Positions 7,719-14,756 of a stretch of 64,000 nt of DNA are shown here, one piece after another. The position numbers and the translations under genes were made by a program. The DNA is from a virus. The stretch is from the IMG/VR virus record IMGVR_UViG_3300044655_001100, positions 32,187 to 96,186 of that record. One strand, given 5' to 3'. The first letter of the stretch is position 1, and each line of letters opens with the position of its first letter. The notes beneath the pieces were generated by a model, which saw only the letters and a program-made list of their open reading frames with translations, did not search any database and had not been told where the DNA came from.

Positions 7719-7911
7719 TTTTAACCAACCCCAAATGCTTCCAACGTTTTCCTAATTTTATCGCTGATATTGTTCGTTGATTTATACCAAACTCTATAGC
7801 TAATGCTTCTTGCTTCTCACCATCATTTGCACGTTTAAAAATCTGTCTAATTTGCCACTCTTTTAACTTGTGATTTGCATGTTGCTCACCACGTACGCCA
7901 CACAGACTCAT
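7705..7911 (-). CDS. Small helix-turn-helix protein
   Basis: 68 residues from the ATG that overlaps the upstream stop (ATGA); an upstream in-frame ATG exists at 7935. CGVRGEQHANHKLKEWQIRQ leads into a helix-turn-helix (ALAIEFGINQRTISAIKLGK). This layout is common in phage DNA-binding proteins and as the targeting module of homing nucleases. Here it stands alone, so a regulatory role is plausible. Confidence 0.65.
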   Translation of the reverse strand: MSLCGVRGEQHANHKLKEWQIRQIFKRANDGEKQEALAIEFGINQRTISAIKLGKRWKHLGLVKNEQN

Positions 7912-8183
7912 TTTTTTAATTCCCTTATCCTCCAAGCAATACCAGCGGCGGTATCACAAATCCCCTGACAATAGGGATCGTCCCGGTTATATTCGTCATT
8001 CATACTTTCAGCTATTTCGGCTGCTTTTTCTATTGCCTCTTCCCATCCGCTCTCCCATGCAAGAAGCATAGTCATATCCGGTTGGCGTAATTTCGAGACT
8101 TCTTGCTGCAGTCTGCGAATTATTAAAATCTTTTCCTCTGAACTTAGTTTGCTGAGTTCCCGATCATGCCAACCCTGTTCCAT
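7908..8183 (-). CDS. Hypothetical protein
   Basis: 91 residues, helical and acidic, with KLSSEEKILIIRRLQQEVSK near the N-terminus and an ICDTAAGIAWRIRELKK end. Similar ending patterns occur in the small protein at 28587 (MVRELRK end). No family recognised. Confidence 0.55.
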   Translation of the reverse strand: MEQGWHDRELSKLSSEEKILIIRRLQQEVSKLRQPDMTMLLAWESGWEEAIEKAAEIAESMNDEYNRDDPYCQGICDTAAGIAWRIRELKK

Positions 8184-8382
8184 CGTATTCGCCTTTTAGA
8201 TCTCGTATAGCCTTGGCGACTTCCTTCTTCCGCTCTTCGGCATGTATCTTACTTACTATATGTTTGGCGCCAATGTCATAAGCCTCAACGACCTTGGCTG
8301 CGCTCTCCAAGCCATCCAGCAACCCTCGCCCATAGGCGTTCTGAATCATCCAGTGAACATCAGATTCGTTAAATATTGCCAC
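8164..8382 (-). CDS. Hypothetical protein
   Basis: 72 residues with the helical segment GRGLLDGLESAAKVVEAYD. Overlaps the genes on both sides by about 14-20 bases, as is usual in this operon. No family recognised. Confidence 0.5.
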   Translation of the reverse strand: MAIFNESDVHWMIQNAYGRGLLDGLESAAKVVEAYDIGAKHIVSKIHAEERKKEVAKAIRDLKGEYDGTGLA

Positions 8383-8572
8383 GATCAGCCTCTAGCTCCT
8401 TGATCTTCTCCAAGAGGCGCTGGTTCATAATCTCACTGGTCTTTTTGCGCTGGGCCTCACAGCCAGCATTTAAGGCGGCTTTCATGCCTTCCTTGTTAAT
8501 TAGCTGACGATCACCACCAAAGCCTACTAAGGCTATCCAAGCAGCGTCAATTGCCTCATCGTACCAGTCCAT
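8369..8572 (-). CDS. Hypothetical protein
   Basis: 67 residues from an ATG with a strong AAGGAG six bases upstream; an earlier ATG at 8596 overlaps the upstream stop (TGATG) and would add eight residues. The sequence (YDEAIDAAWIALVGFG, ALNAGCEAQRKKTSEIM) is helical. No family recognised. Confidence 0.5.
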   Translation of the reverse strand: MDWYDEAIDAAWIALVGFGGDRQLINKEGMKAALNAGCEAQRKKTSEIMNQRLLEKIKELEADRGNI

Positions 8573-8595
8573 TGATCTCTCCTTAGTGTAAGCCA

Positions 8596-8832
8596 TCAGT
8601 TTACAGGCTCATCTTCCCGTATAGCGGCAGCTATCATCTTGCCTTCGTTTGGGTAATAGATGTTTTCAGCTATTTTGGCGCAACGCTCACGCTCTTGCTT
8701 TAGCTCTGCCTCTAGTTCAGCGATGCGCTTTGCTTGTGCTTCTAATGCGTCTGCGGATTCTCCGGCATCGCCGTCTTGCAAATGTTCTTGTAGAAGCCGC
8801 AATCGCTGCACTAGGTCTGAATAGTCAGTCAT
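8596..8832 (-). CDS. Hypothetical coiled-coil protein, paralogue of gene at 9023
   Basis: 78 residues from the ATGA overlap at 8832. It begins MTDYSDLVQRLRLLQEHL, nearly the same as the start of the gene at 9023-9379 (MTDHTDLVQRLRTK), so the two are diverged duplicates. A heptad-like helix (EAQAKRIAELEAELKQERER) follows. Function unknown. Confidence 0.55.
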   Translation of the reverse strand: MTDYSDLVQRLRLLQEHLQDGDAGESADALEAQAKRIAELEAELKQERERCAKIAENIYYPNEGKMIAAAIREDEPVN

Positions 8833-9026
8833 TCTCGCCCCATCGTAATGTTCTGCTGCGCACGGATGTCTTGGTTTGCATACGTCCAGCATTCCCTACC
8901 ATCGTCCAGAAACACAACCCAAAGCAGATTATGCTCTGGGCCATAGTCTATCACCAGGTGCGCAAGGCCACTGCCCCTAGGTGTCATTACAGGCAATGGA
9001 GGATTCAGCTGCTGGATGTGGGTCAC
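8829..9026 (-). CDS. Conserved small phage protein
   Basis: 65 residues: PPLPVMTPRGSGLAHLVIDY, then GPEHNLLWVVFLDDGRECWT. A compact beta-rich protein of this pattern is frequent in phages and prophages of Alphaproteobacteria; its role is unknown to me. Four-base overlaps on both sides. Confidence 0.6.
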   Translation of the reverse strand: MTHIQQLNPPLPVMTPRGSGLAHLVIDYGPEHNLLWVVFLDDGRECWTYANQDIRAQQNITMGRE

Positions 9027-9379
9027 TTCTTATCCTCACTCTCCAAAATAACGTCCGATGCTGATGTTTGACTCAAAATATCCTCACCTGCGCGAATTAA
9101 GTAATCTGGTATCTCTGTCGTCATTGTCATTTGATTGCGCTTGGCATCCTGCGAACTAACGTATTTAAACAATTCCGTCATCCATCCCTGTAAGAACGCA
9201 ATACGTCTTGACATTAGTTTACGTTTCCAGAGATAGGCGTCACACTCGAATTTCAGTTGATGTTCAAGTTCCTCAATCCGATTTGCTTGTTCCTCAATAG
9301 CGTCGGCGGCTTCGCATTCAGCTACAAGATCGTTCCACTTGGTTCTCAGTCGCTGCACAAGGTCTGTATGGTCAGTCAT
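9023..9379 (-). CDS. Hypothetical protein, paralogue of gene at 8596
   Basis: 118 residues starting MTDHTDLVQRLRTKWNDLVA, followed by a coiled-coil-like helix (IEEQANRIEELEHQLKFECD). It shares its N-terminus with the gene at 8596-8832. Overlaps neighbours by ATGA junctions. No known function. Confidence 0.55.
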   Translation of the reverse strand: MTDHTDLVQRLRTKWNDLVAECEAADAIEEQANRIEELEHQLKFECDAYLWKRKLMSRRIAFLQGWMTELFKYVSSQDAKRNQMTMTTEIPDYLIRAGEDILSQTSASDVILESEDKK

Positions 9380-9537
9380 TTCTTCAATTTCCTTATAGCT
9401 GCAGCCAGTTCTTCTTTGGGTAAGTCAAGACTGTTTAATAAATTTGCCGCATCATCAATGGCGCCATTATAAACTTCTCGAAAGATAAAAGTTAATATTT
9501 GCAATTCTCGCTCATTTAATTCTGAATCTTCGCTCAT
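9376..9537 (-). CDS. Hypothetical small acidic protein
   Basis: 53 residues, MSEDSELNERELQILTFIFR at the start and ELAAAIRKLKK at the end. Its stop overlaps the start of the downstream gene (ATGA). The overlap supports a real gene; no function visible. Confidence 0.5.
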   Translation of the reverse strand: MSEDSELNERELQILTFIFREVYNGAIDDAANLLNSLDLPKEELAAAIRKLKK

Positions 9538-9542
9538 AATAA

Positions 9543-9974
9543 TTACCTACAAAGAGGGACACCAAATTTATTCAAATCATTTCCAGTCATTTTAGTCCAT
9601 TTTGTGGTTTTCAAAGCTCCGTGACTGTCTAAATATTCTGTAACAGCTGGATACCTCCTATTGTAAGCAGAGCGTAAAACGTCATTTCCTTCTTCACTTA
9701 TTTGTTTTGTAAATGGGTTATGAGCTCCGTGGAACCAAAATTGACTATCTGGCTGAACACAAGTCGCATGGGCGAGGCTCATAGTTCCAGCTGAATGATA
9801 GCTCTTTCCGGTAGCTGGCCTAGCATTGTCTAAATGAAGGGCTTGCCAGCATCTACGGGGATCGCCACCGTGAGCAGCCGTGCAGCCATAATCTTTGTCG
9901 CCTATGCCTGGTAGCTGATAGCTACAGCCAGTAAAAAGCAAAATATAAAAAACAAGCAGATAATTAAGTTTCAT
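9543..9974 (-). CDS. Lipoprotein related to the ClpP-like protein at 10218
   Basis: 143 residues. A signal (LNYLLVFYILLF) ends in the lipobox FTGC. The mature part contains ATCVQPDSQFWFHGAHNP and ends MTGNDLNKFGVPLC. These align with the AIVAWHQAY and SDLRSLGIPDC regions of the larger protein two genes upstream, suggesting a shared ClpP/crotonase-like ancestry. It would sit in the host envelope if expressed. Catalytic activity is doubtful because the G-x-C-x-SAC element is not seen. Confidence 0.6.
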   Translation of the reverse strand: MKLNYLLVFYILLFTGCSYQLPGIGDKDYGCTAAHGGDPRRCWQALHLDNARPATGKSYHSAGTMSLAHATCVQPDSQFWFHGAHNPFTKQISEEGNDVLRSAYNRRYPAVTEYLDSHGALKTTKWTKMTGNDLNKFGVPLCR

Positions 9975-9975
9975 A

Positions 9976-10215
9976 TTAATTGGCCTTTTTGGTTCTCTTT
10001 CTTGGTGCAGCTTTAGCGGTAGGCGCCTTAACTGGTGTGGGGGCTGGTACAGGAAGGCTTTTTAATCTTTCTATTTCTTGCTTTAGTTCCTGAATTTCTT
10101 CGTCTTGCGTAATGATTATACGAGCCGCCTCATCCATCGTTATCTGGGCTGAAGGTGGGATATAGCTTTTACCCCAGCTTTTCAGTTGCTCTATTAATAG
10201 TTCAAGATTTATCAT
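9976..10215 (-). CDS. Hypothetical protein with helical core and Pro/Ala/Lys-rich tail
   Basis: 79 residues: an N-terminal helical region (ITQDEEIQELKQEIERLKSL) followed by a tail of Pro, Ala, Lys and Arg (PVKAPTAKAAPRKRTKK) typical of nucleic-acid-binding extensions. It lies between the two ClpP-like genes. Function unknown. Confidence 0.5.
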   Translation of the reverse strand: MINLELLIEQLKSWGKSYIPPSAQITMDEAARIIITQDEEIQELKQEIERLKSLPVPAPTPVKAPTAKAAPRKRTKKAN

Positions 10216-10217
10216 GG

Positions 10218-11024
10218 TCAGTTCCCCGCTGTTTCATAACGTCCCGTAAGCATATCATATTCCAATACGGTTGCCTTACCGGTATTCCAGTCAGTGCATG
10301 TCATTTCATCTGGCACGACCTCAACGGATCGGCAGATCTTTCTTTCAATAGCTATGTCATTTTTGGTGTATTGAATTGCGGAGACATACATCCCCTGCTT
10401 GTCCCAATAATATATGTTTATAGATGCCACGCCGTTTTTGAAATTGTATTTTTTTATGTTCAATTTCCCAAATTGGGAAGTTGAGGTATTGCCAGCCCAC
10501 TGCCAGTATTTAGCCCAATCAGCTTCCTTCTGCTCCTCTGGGGTCAGAGAAGGCTCTGGAGCCTCTGTAGGCTGTTGGGTGGGTGTATTGCCGTAATTGA
10601 CGTTAGCAGCCACTGTAGGGGCTTTGTAGGGCGTTTCATCACAATCTGGGATGCCTAATGATCGCAGATCGGAATAATTAAGGGTTGCCTCAGTGCTGTA
10701 GGAGGCTTGGATCTTGCCTTCGAGATGCTGTCTTATACGTGTTGGCAAATTGGCCAACATCCGATTGGTTACATCTGGACGTAATCTATGGGTATCTGGC
10801 TCATAGGCTTGGTGCCAAGCAACGATAGCCATCTCATCAACGCATACGTTAGGAACCGTCAGAGCTAGGGTGCAAGCTGATCGGCATTGACCCCTAATCT
10901 CTACCCGTATGCCTTTCTCACGATAATTGAAGGCGGCATCCTCATATTTATGAACGTAGCCCCCGTAATCTTTTGTGATCACAACGGGTGAGTTAACTGG
11001 TGGCACATCTAGAAACATTGGCAT
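10218..11024 (-). CDS. ClpP/crotonase-like protein (possible serine protease fold)
   Basis: 268 residues. EKGIRVEIRGQCRSACTLAL carries the G-x-C-x-SACT element seen in periplasmic ClpP-like proteins, where the Ser is the nucleophile; CVDEMAIVAWHQAY supplies a candidate His. A Pro/Glu-rich linker (TPTQQPTEAPEPSLTPEEQ) leads to a separate C-terminal domain of about 110 residues. The coding frame is open upstream of the chosen ATG to about 11082 without a standard start, so the N-terminus is uncertain. Function in the phage is unknown. Confidence 0.6.
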   Translation of the reverse strand: MPMFLDVPPVNSPVVITKDYGGYVHKYEDAAFNYREKGIRVEIRGQCRSACTLALTVPNVCVDEMAIVAWHQAYEPDTHRLRPDVTNRMLANLPTRIRQHLEGKIQASYSTEATLNYSDLRSLGIPDCDETPYKAPTVAANVNYGNTPTQQPTEAPEPSLTPEEQKEADWAKYWQWAGNTSTSQFGKLNIKKYNFKNGVASINIYYWDKQGMYVSAIQYTKNDIAIERKICRSVEVVPDEMTCTDWNTGKATVLEYDMLTGRYETAGN

Positions 11025-11089
11025 AGGCGTAAATCCGATGGTTAGGTTAAGACCACCTATACATAGCGCATAATTAATAGAGCGTCAAT

Positions 11090-11389
11090 TCAGTGTTTTA
11101 AGTATTCTTTGGCAAACTTTTTTTCTTTTTTTTCTGCTTCTTCAGATTCTTGATAAGTAGCTTTGGCATGGTCGCAGATCCTGCTTAACATGCTCTCCAT
11201 TTCTTCTGGGTGGATGTATTTAAATAACGTAGATCCAACTAGCGTTCCTAAAACAAAAAACGCATCTTGATAGTGCGGATATAGCATATCAATAACGCTT
11301 TCAGTCGCCTCAGTAGCCAGCATGGTTTTCTGATATCTAGCTTTTAGCTCTGGTGAATTTGGATCAAACTCATCGTCATCAATATCCAT
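11090..11389 (-). CDS. Hypothetical acidic protein
   Basis: 99 residues, very acidic start (MDIDDDEFDPNSPEL), a central hydrophobic helix (YQDAFFVLGTLVGSTLF) and a Lys/Glu-rich end. Preceded by GAGGGGAAA. No family recognised. Confidence 0.55.
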   Translation of the reverse strand: MDIDDDEFDPNSPELKARYQKTMLATEATESVIDMLYPHYQDAFFVLGTLVGSTLFKYIHPEEMESMLSRICDHAKATYQESEEAEKKEKKFAKEYLKH

Positions 11390-11574
11390 TTTCCCCTCCT
11401 AATAAAATTACTGGGTTTGCGAAATTTCACGGGTACTAGATGATCACCTAGTGGCTACCCGAATATCGCCTTGTAGCGCCTCAACGTCACACCCTAAATG
11501 TCAATAAAGGATGCTGTTTCACGCTCCCCCGTTGCCCAGTATCCGGTTGGGGGTCGGAGTCTGCCACTAGGTAT
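11390..11574 (-). other. Non-coding gap with stem-loop
   Basis: No convincing gene in these 185 bases. A hairpin at 11430-11461 pairs CGGGTA with TACCCG and an inner CTAG with CTAG. It may be a terminator-like or processing element between the secreted protein gene and the next gene of the operon, but no T-run follows. Confidence 0.4.
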
Positions 11575-11961
11575 TCAGTAGAATCCACCGCAGCTACGGC
11601 CATAATAACCGCCATCACACTGCATATAGAAACCGCGAGGGCCGTAATAGTTGCCACCTTGATGAGGGAATTTTGCAATCCGGCCATCGCTGGCGCCACA
11701 AGCATAGCTTACATAATACCAAGTAATTGGCCCCGGCATTGCGTCTGCAAAAAACCCACCAGATTTACTATGTGAATCTAATATTTGATAGTTGCCTTTG
11801 CATGTTGCTCTAGCCTCTTGATAGCAATCGCTAGAACTTCCCTGGCAGCTTGTCTGATGGATCTGACGACCATCTGGCCCTTGTGCAGATTGTGTCTCAG
11901 CATAAGCGGCTCCAATCATAATCCAAATAAGAATTGCAAATACTAAAAATGCCAGTCTCAT
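11575..11961 (-). CDS. Secreted Cys-rich protein
   Basis: 128 residues with a clear signal peptide (MRLAFLVFAILIWIMIGAAY then AETQ). The mature part has about seven Cys and many Gly/Tyr (CYQEARATCKGNYQILDS, YYVSYACG, GYYGRSCGGFY), suggesting a disulfide-bonded periplasmic or outer-surface protein. A role in superinfection exclusion or envelope modification is a guess. Preceded by CGGAG. Confidence 0.6.
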   Translation of the reverse strand: MRLAFLVFAILIWIMIGAAYAETQSAQGPDGRQIHQTSCQGSSSDCYQEARATCKGNYQILDSHSKSGGFFADAMPGPITWYYVSYACGASDGRIAKFPHQGGNYYGPRGFYMQCDGGYYGRSCGGFY

Positions 11962-11981
11962 CGTAAACTCCGTTGGTAAAT

Positions 11982-12004
11982 GGGTGGGATAACAGACCCC
12001 ACCC
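11982..12004 (-). terminator. Hairpin between early genes
   Basis: GGGTGGG and CCCACCC form a 7-bp stem just after the stop of the gene at 12025. No long T-run follows on the minus strand, so it may be a weak terminator or an RNA-processing stem. Confidence 0.4.
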
Positions 12005-12024
12005 TATAGTTATTATACGTTATG

Positions 12025-12447
12025 TCAAGCTGAGAAATCGATGTTGTTGTTGGCCTTGGCATTGTTATTGTTGGTCTTAGCCGTTACCACATTTGTAGCT
12101 TCTGGGAGCTTGGCCAGCACTGGTGATGTCTCACGCAGCAATTCATCCTCAAGACCCTTCTCAAGGATATTAGAGATCCGGTCGATTACAGGACTTGTAG
12201 AGCCACCAACTGGCGCCAAAGAAGAGTGCTCACTGGTTGATGTCTCTGGGCCTTCGAGATGCTGGATAGCCGATTCTACGGCCATTTGAACCCGCATGTC
12301 ATTATCCCTAAATGGGCCATTGTATCCTATAGCATACAAAAGTTCACGAATAGCATTATTAATAATTGACTTTTGCCTAGCCTGTAGTGCCGGACCTGTT
12401 AAAGCACCATTGGTGACTGCCTTTAAGTTAGTTACGCTCAGCATCAT
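12025..12447 (-). CDS. Hypothetical protein
   Basis: 140 residues. The N-terminal 60 are helical (ALQARQKSIINNAIRELLYA), the rest Ser/Thr/Pro-rich and disordered, ending in an Asn-rich stretch (KTNNNNAKANNNIDFSA). No family recognised. Its start overlaps the membrane-protein gene upstream. Confidence 0.55.
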   Translation of the reverse strand: MMLSVTNLKAVTNGALTGPALQARQKSIINNAIRELLYAIGYNGPFRDNDMRVQMAVESAIQHLEGPETSTSEHSSLAPVGGSTSPVIDRISNILEKGLEDELLRETSPVLAKLPEATNVVTAKTNNNNAKANNNIDFSA

Positions 12448-12601
12448 TTTTCTCCTTTATATGCACCGTTATTTTCTTTTTAGGGGCATTGGTGCGGCGC
12501 TCCCAAACCGGCGTGTTCCACCATTTCTTAAATGTTGGCCACACCTCAGCTACAAATGCCGCACAGCAAATCGCTGTTACAGCAATTCCAATCCAAATCA
12601 T
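12428..12601 (-). CDS. Small membrane protein
   Basis: 57 residues from the ATG that overlaps the upstream stop (ATGA at 12598-12601). One N-terminal membrane span (IWIGIAVTAICCAAFVAEVW), then a basic cytoplasmic tail. Function unknown. Confidence 0.55.
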   Translation of the reverse strand: MIWIGIAVTAICCAAFVAEVWPTFKKWWNTPVWERRTNAPKKKITVHIKEKNDAERN

Positions 12602-12912
12602 TGTGTATCCTCTATCCAATTCTTTAATGCCCCTTCGTAGCGGAACCATTGTCCTTGGTGTCTGTAATGCTCAAATGATTTTTCAATTTCACCCAATAAT
12701 TTTATTCCGCCTGGTATTTCTTTTATTATTGTAAGCTCAAAAGGGCAGTTAGATTGCAAATCTTTTAAAAACCATTTTGTGCTTGACGATCTGCAAAGCC
12801 TGACAAAGTTCTCACATTTAACAAATAATATTTTTTCGTTTACTAGCTGTCTCAATCGACGTTTTTTTGCATCACATATATCATCTTCCTCGTAGTTTAA
12901 TGAACTAAGCAT
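12598..12912 (-). CDS. Degenerate GIY-YIG/MUG113-like protein
   Basis: 104 residues. LFVKCENFVRLCRSSSTKWF, LKDLQSNCPFELTIIKEIPG, and the end HYRHQGQWFRYEGALKNWI follow the pattern of T5orf172/MUG113 GIY-YIG domains (lqxxxPxxLxll, GEWF). The usual K-I-G segment is altered, so nuclease activity may be lost. It could act as a binding or decoy protein. Confidence 0.6.
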   Translation of the reverse strand: MLSSLNYEEDDICDAKKRRLRQLVNEKILFVKCENFVRLCRSSSTKWFLKDLQSNCPFELTIIKEIPGGIKLLGEIEKSFEHYRHQGQWFRYEGALKNWIEDTQ

Positions 12913-12921
12913 ACTAATCTC

Positions 12922-13278
12922 CTACTCAAACATTGGCTTTCTTGGCGGAAGTTCTAATTTTGGCTTTTTCTCTTTTTTAGCAAAACCTCTTGATTGTATT
13001 TTTTGTTTTGAGGGCGCCGCCCCTAAATGTTTGGCCTCTACTCTCTTTGCCTTGGCTATACGAGCCACATCATCTTTAGTCTTTTCAGAATGGCATGGGA
13101 GACATAGCAAGCGGCTATTTTCAAATGTGGGCTCTCCTAAAAGCCCGTCAGCCCTAATGTGATCAATCTGCCATTTCCGGCATGGAAGACCACAAAGATC
13201 ACAATAGGTGACACCATCCTTAGTCGCCGCTTTTATGCGCTCAACTATAATAGCTTTAGTAAAATTACGCCTTACCAT
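12922..13278 (-). CDS. HNH endonuclease
   Basis: 118 residues. CDLCGLPCRKWQIDHIRADG, then ENSRLLCLPCHSEKTKDD, gives the two CxxC zinc pairs, the DH and Asn of an HNH nuclease. The C-terminal 40 residues are Lys/Pro-rich. It sits within the early operon, overlapping a ribbon-helix-helix-like gene, so it may be a resident enzyme rather than a recent insertion. Confidence 0.85.
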   Translation of the reverse strand: MVRRNFTKAIIVERIKAATKDGVTYCDLCGLPCRKWQIDHIRADGLLGEPTFENSRLLCLPCHSEKTKDDVARIAKAKRVEAKHLGAAPSKQKIQSRGFAKKEKKPKLELPPRKPMFE

Positions 13279-13564
13279 ATTTAATCTTCATAGCTTTCAA
13301 TGCGTCATCTGTTCCATATGCTGGTGTAATTCTAACTGGGTCTTTAGAGCTTGGGCCTTGTGTTTCCCAAAACTTTAATGGTGCCCTATTAACTTCCAGT
13401 TCTTTCACCATAGACTCCGCTTCACTAATAAAAACACGAATTGAACTATTAGTGACTTCAGAGATCGTCAACTTATTCTTTTTTGTAAATGATTTAAGCT
13501 TTCGGGCCACGCTTGCCTCAAGACGGGTGCTAAACCCAACAAGCTTTGCTTTTCTTTTCTTCAT
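13265..13564 (-). CDS. Ribbon-helix-helix-like DNA-binding protein
   Basis: 99 residues. The N-terminus (LVGFSTRLEASVARKLKSFT, then NKLTISEVTNSSIRVFI) matches the strand-helix-helix pattern of Arc/MetJ-type regulators. The C-terminal half is unrecognised. Four-base overlap upstream. Likely a transcriptional regulator or accessory DNA binder. Confidence 0.6.
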   Translation of the reverse strand: MKKRKAKLVGFSTRLEASVARKLKSFTKKNKLTISEVTNSSIRVFISEAESMVKELEVNRAPLKFWETQGPSSKDPVRITPAYGTDDALKAMKIKYGKA

Positions 13565-13902
13565 CCTATTCTCCGTTCAATTCTTGATGTTGCTTCACGG
13601 CTTACCTCTTCGCTAAACCGCATTCTTAAATAGTCTAATTGGACTTTGGCTTTGTTCGCTTTAGTCCTGGCGGTGACTGTATCTTCAACCAGCCGGAGCC
13701 AGTCGTCGGAGGCTTTAACTCTTGCTTCTGCTCTGGAGATTGGGATGTCACCGTGGTCTGCCATCCATTGTGAGAGGATACTACTTTTTGAGTCTTCGAG
13801 GAGTCGTGCTGCATGATCAAGATCAACCCATTCCTCTGCCGCTATCCGATAGAGTTCAGATAGCGGCATATCGTTTTTGTTAAGGTCAGATACCCCATTC
13901 AT
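13561..13902 (-). CDS. Conserved phage protein
   Basis: 113 residues, helical (ELYRIAAEEWVDLDHAARLL, ARTKANKAKVQLDYLRMRF). The pattern resembles small proteins found between SSB-like and HNH genes in other phages of Alphaproteobacteria; function is unknown. Overlaps the SSB-like gene by 17 bases. Confidence 0.6.
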   Translation of the reverse strand: MNGVSDLNKNDMPLSELYRIAAEEWVDLDHAARLLEDSKSSILSQWMADHGDIPISRAEARVKASDDWLRLVEDTVTARTKANKAKVQLDYLRMRFSEEVSREATSRIERRIG

Positions 13903-14128
13903 TATCGTCTCTGCTCACTTGTTTGGCAGGAGCACCGCCCATGCCTTGTGGCTCCGATACCGAAACGCTCAAGAACTTCTTGCCGGCTTTAGATGTCTTC
14001 TTCCAACCAGCAAGACGATACTCTTTGCCTTCGACATTTAACTTTCCTGTAAAGTCAGGTGATTTCTCTGTTTTCTTTTCGTCTACAGGGAAAAGAGTTC
14101 CGGTATTGGTGTTATCGTACTCAGCCAT
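13886..14128 (-). CDS. SSB-like / DUF736-like protein
   Basis: 80 residues: EYDNTNTGTLFPVDEKKTEK, SPDFTGKLNVEGKEYRLAGW, KKTSKAGKKFLSVSVSE. This is the common short OB-like protein of phages and plasmids. It ends in an acidic tail (RDDNEWGI) reminiscent of the SSB tail that recruits partner proteins. Position next to the ERF annealing protein and the exonuclease supports a role in single-strand DNA handling. Confidence 0.7.
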   Translation of the reverse strand: MAEYDNTNTGTLFPVDEKKTEKSPDFTGKLNVEGKEYRLAGWKKTSKAGKKFLSVSVSEPQGMGGAPAKQVSRDDNEWGI

Positions 14129-14756
14129 TTACATGCTCCTTAAGTGCTGCTTCTACTTGGTTATAAACTTTAGTTACTTCCTGTACGTGTTCCTTGTGCA
14201 AAGAACGCTTTATGCTTCCATTTGCTTTTTTCCATGCTTCTAACTCATCGTTAGATGTAACTTCGTAAAGACTCTCAACAGCCTTATCCATTAGGTTCTT
14301 AGATTCAGTATCGCTTAAGACTTTAACCTGTGGCTTAACGTCTGGAAGAATATCTTTGTCATGGCTATCCGCATCCTTCTCGCCAGTAGGCACCTTGAAG
14401 ATAGCTCTCAAGAAATACTTCTCAGCATAGGACTGAGCCGAAGCATAAGCCTGTGGGCCAGAAGCTTTGACAGTCACTTGGCGATGGATAGGGCCATAGC
14501 TGTCACCCTCCTCGCTAACCAGATGCAGTTCATAATTAGCTGTCAGATAGCCCTTGTCTGTGACTACGCTAACCTCATCAATGATCACAAATATGCCAGC
14601 CTCAGCCATGATAGGGCCAAGAGCCTCATAAAAGCTGTCAACGGTTACATAGTTGTAGTTAGCAAATTCATTGCGTTTGTCATGGTGCAGCTTTTTGATA
14701 TTGCGCTTTACCGCAATGACCTTAACCGCAACGGTCTTTGGCATGGTTGGCATCAC
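14121..14756 (-). CDS. erf: ERF-family single-strand annealing protein
   Basis: 211 residues. NYNYVTVDSFYEALGPIMAE and GPQAYASAQSYAEKYFLRAI, then FKVPTGEKDAD, are the core motifs of the ERF recombinase family. It anneals complementary single strands during phage recombination. The next gene upstream is the matching YqaJ 5'-3' exonuclease and the next downstream is SSB-like, a full Red-type module. Start could be GTG 14756 or ATG 14753; both overlap the exonuclease stop. Confidence 0.92.
   Translation of the reverse strand: MMPTMPKTVAVKVIAVKRNIKKLHHDKRNEFANYNYVTVDSFYEALGPIMAEAGIFVIIDEVSVVTDKGYLTANYELHLVSEEGDSYGPIHRQVTVKASGPQAYASAQSYAEKYFLRAIFKVPTGEKDADSHDKDILPDVKPQVKVLSDTESKNLMDKAVESLYEVTSNDELEAWKKANGSIKRSLHKEHVQEVTKVYNQVEAALKEHVNG

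Noticed and set aside
8649-9071. Rightward 141-codon frame opposite the early operon
   Set aside because: It is antisense to a well-packed set of overlapping leftward genes, Leu/Arg/His-rich and without a family signal.
11487-11705. 72-codon leftward frame in the gap before the secreted protein gene
   Set aside because: It overlaps the end of the secreted protein gene in another frame, has no start signal and no protein-like features.
12012-12028. TTGACA and TATAAT close together on the minus strand
   Set aside because: Only five bases separate the two boxes, far below a workable promoter spacing.
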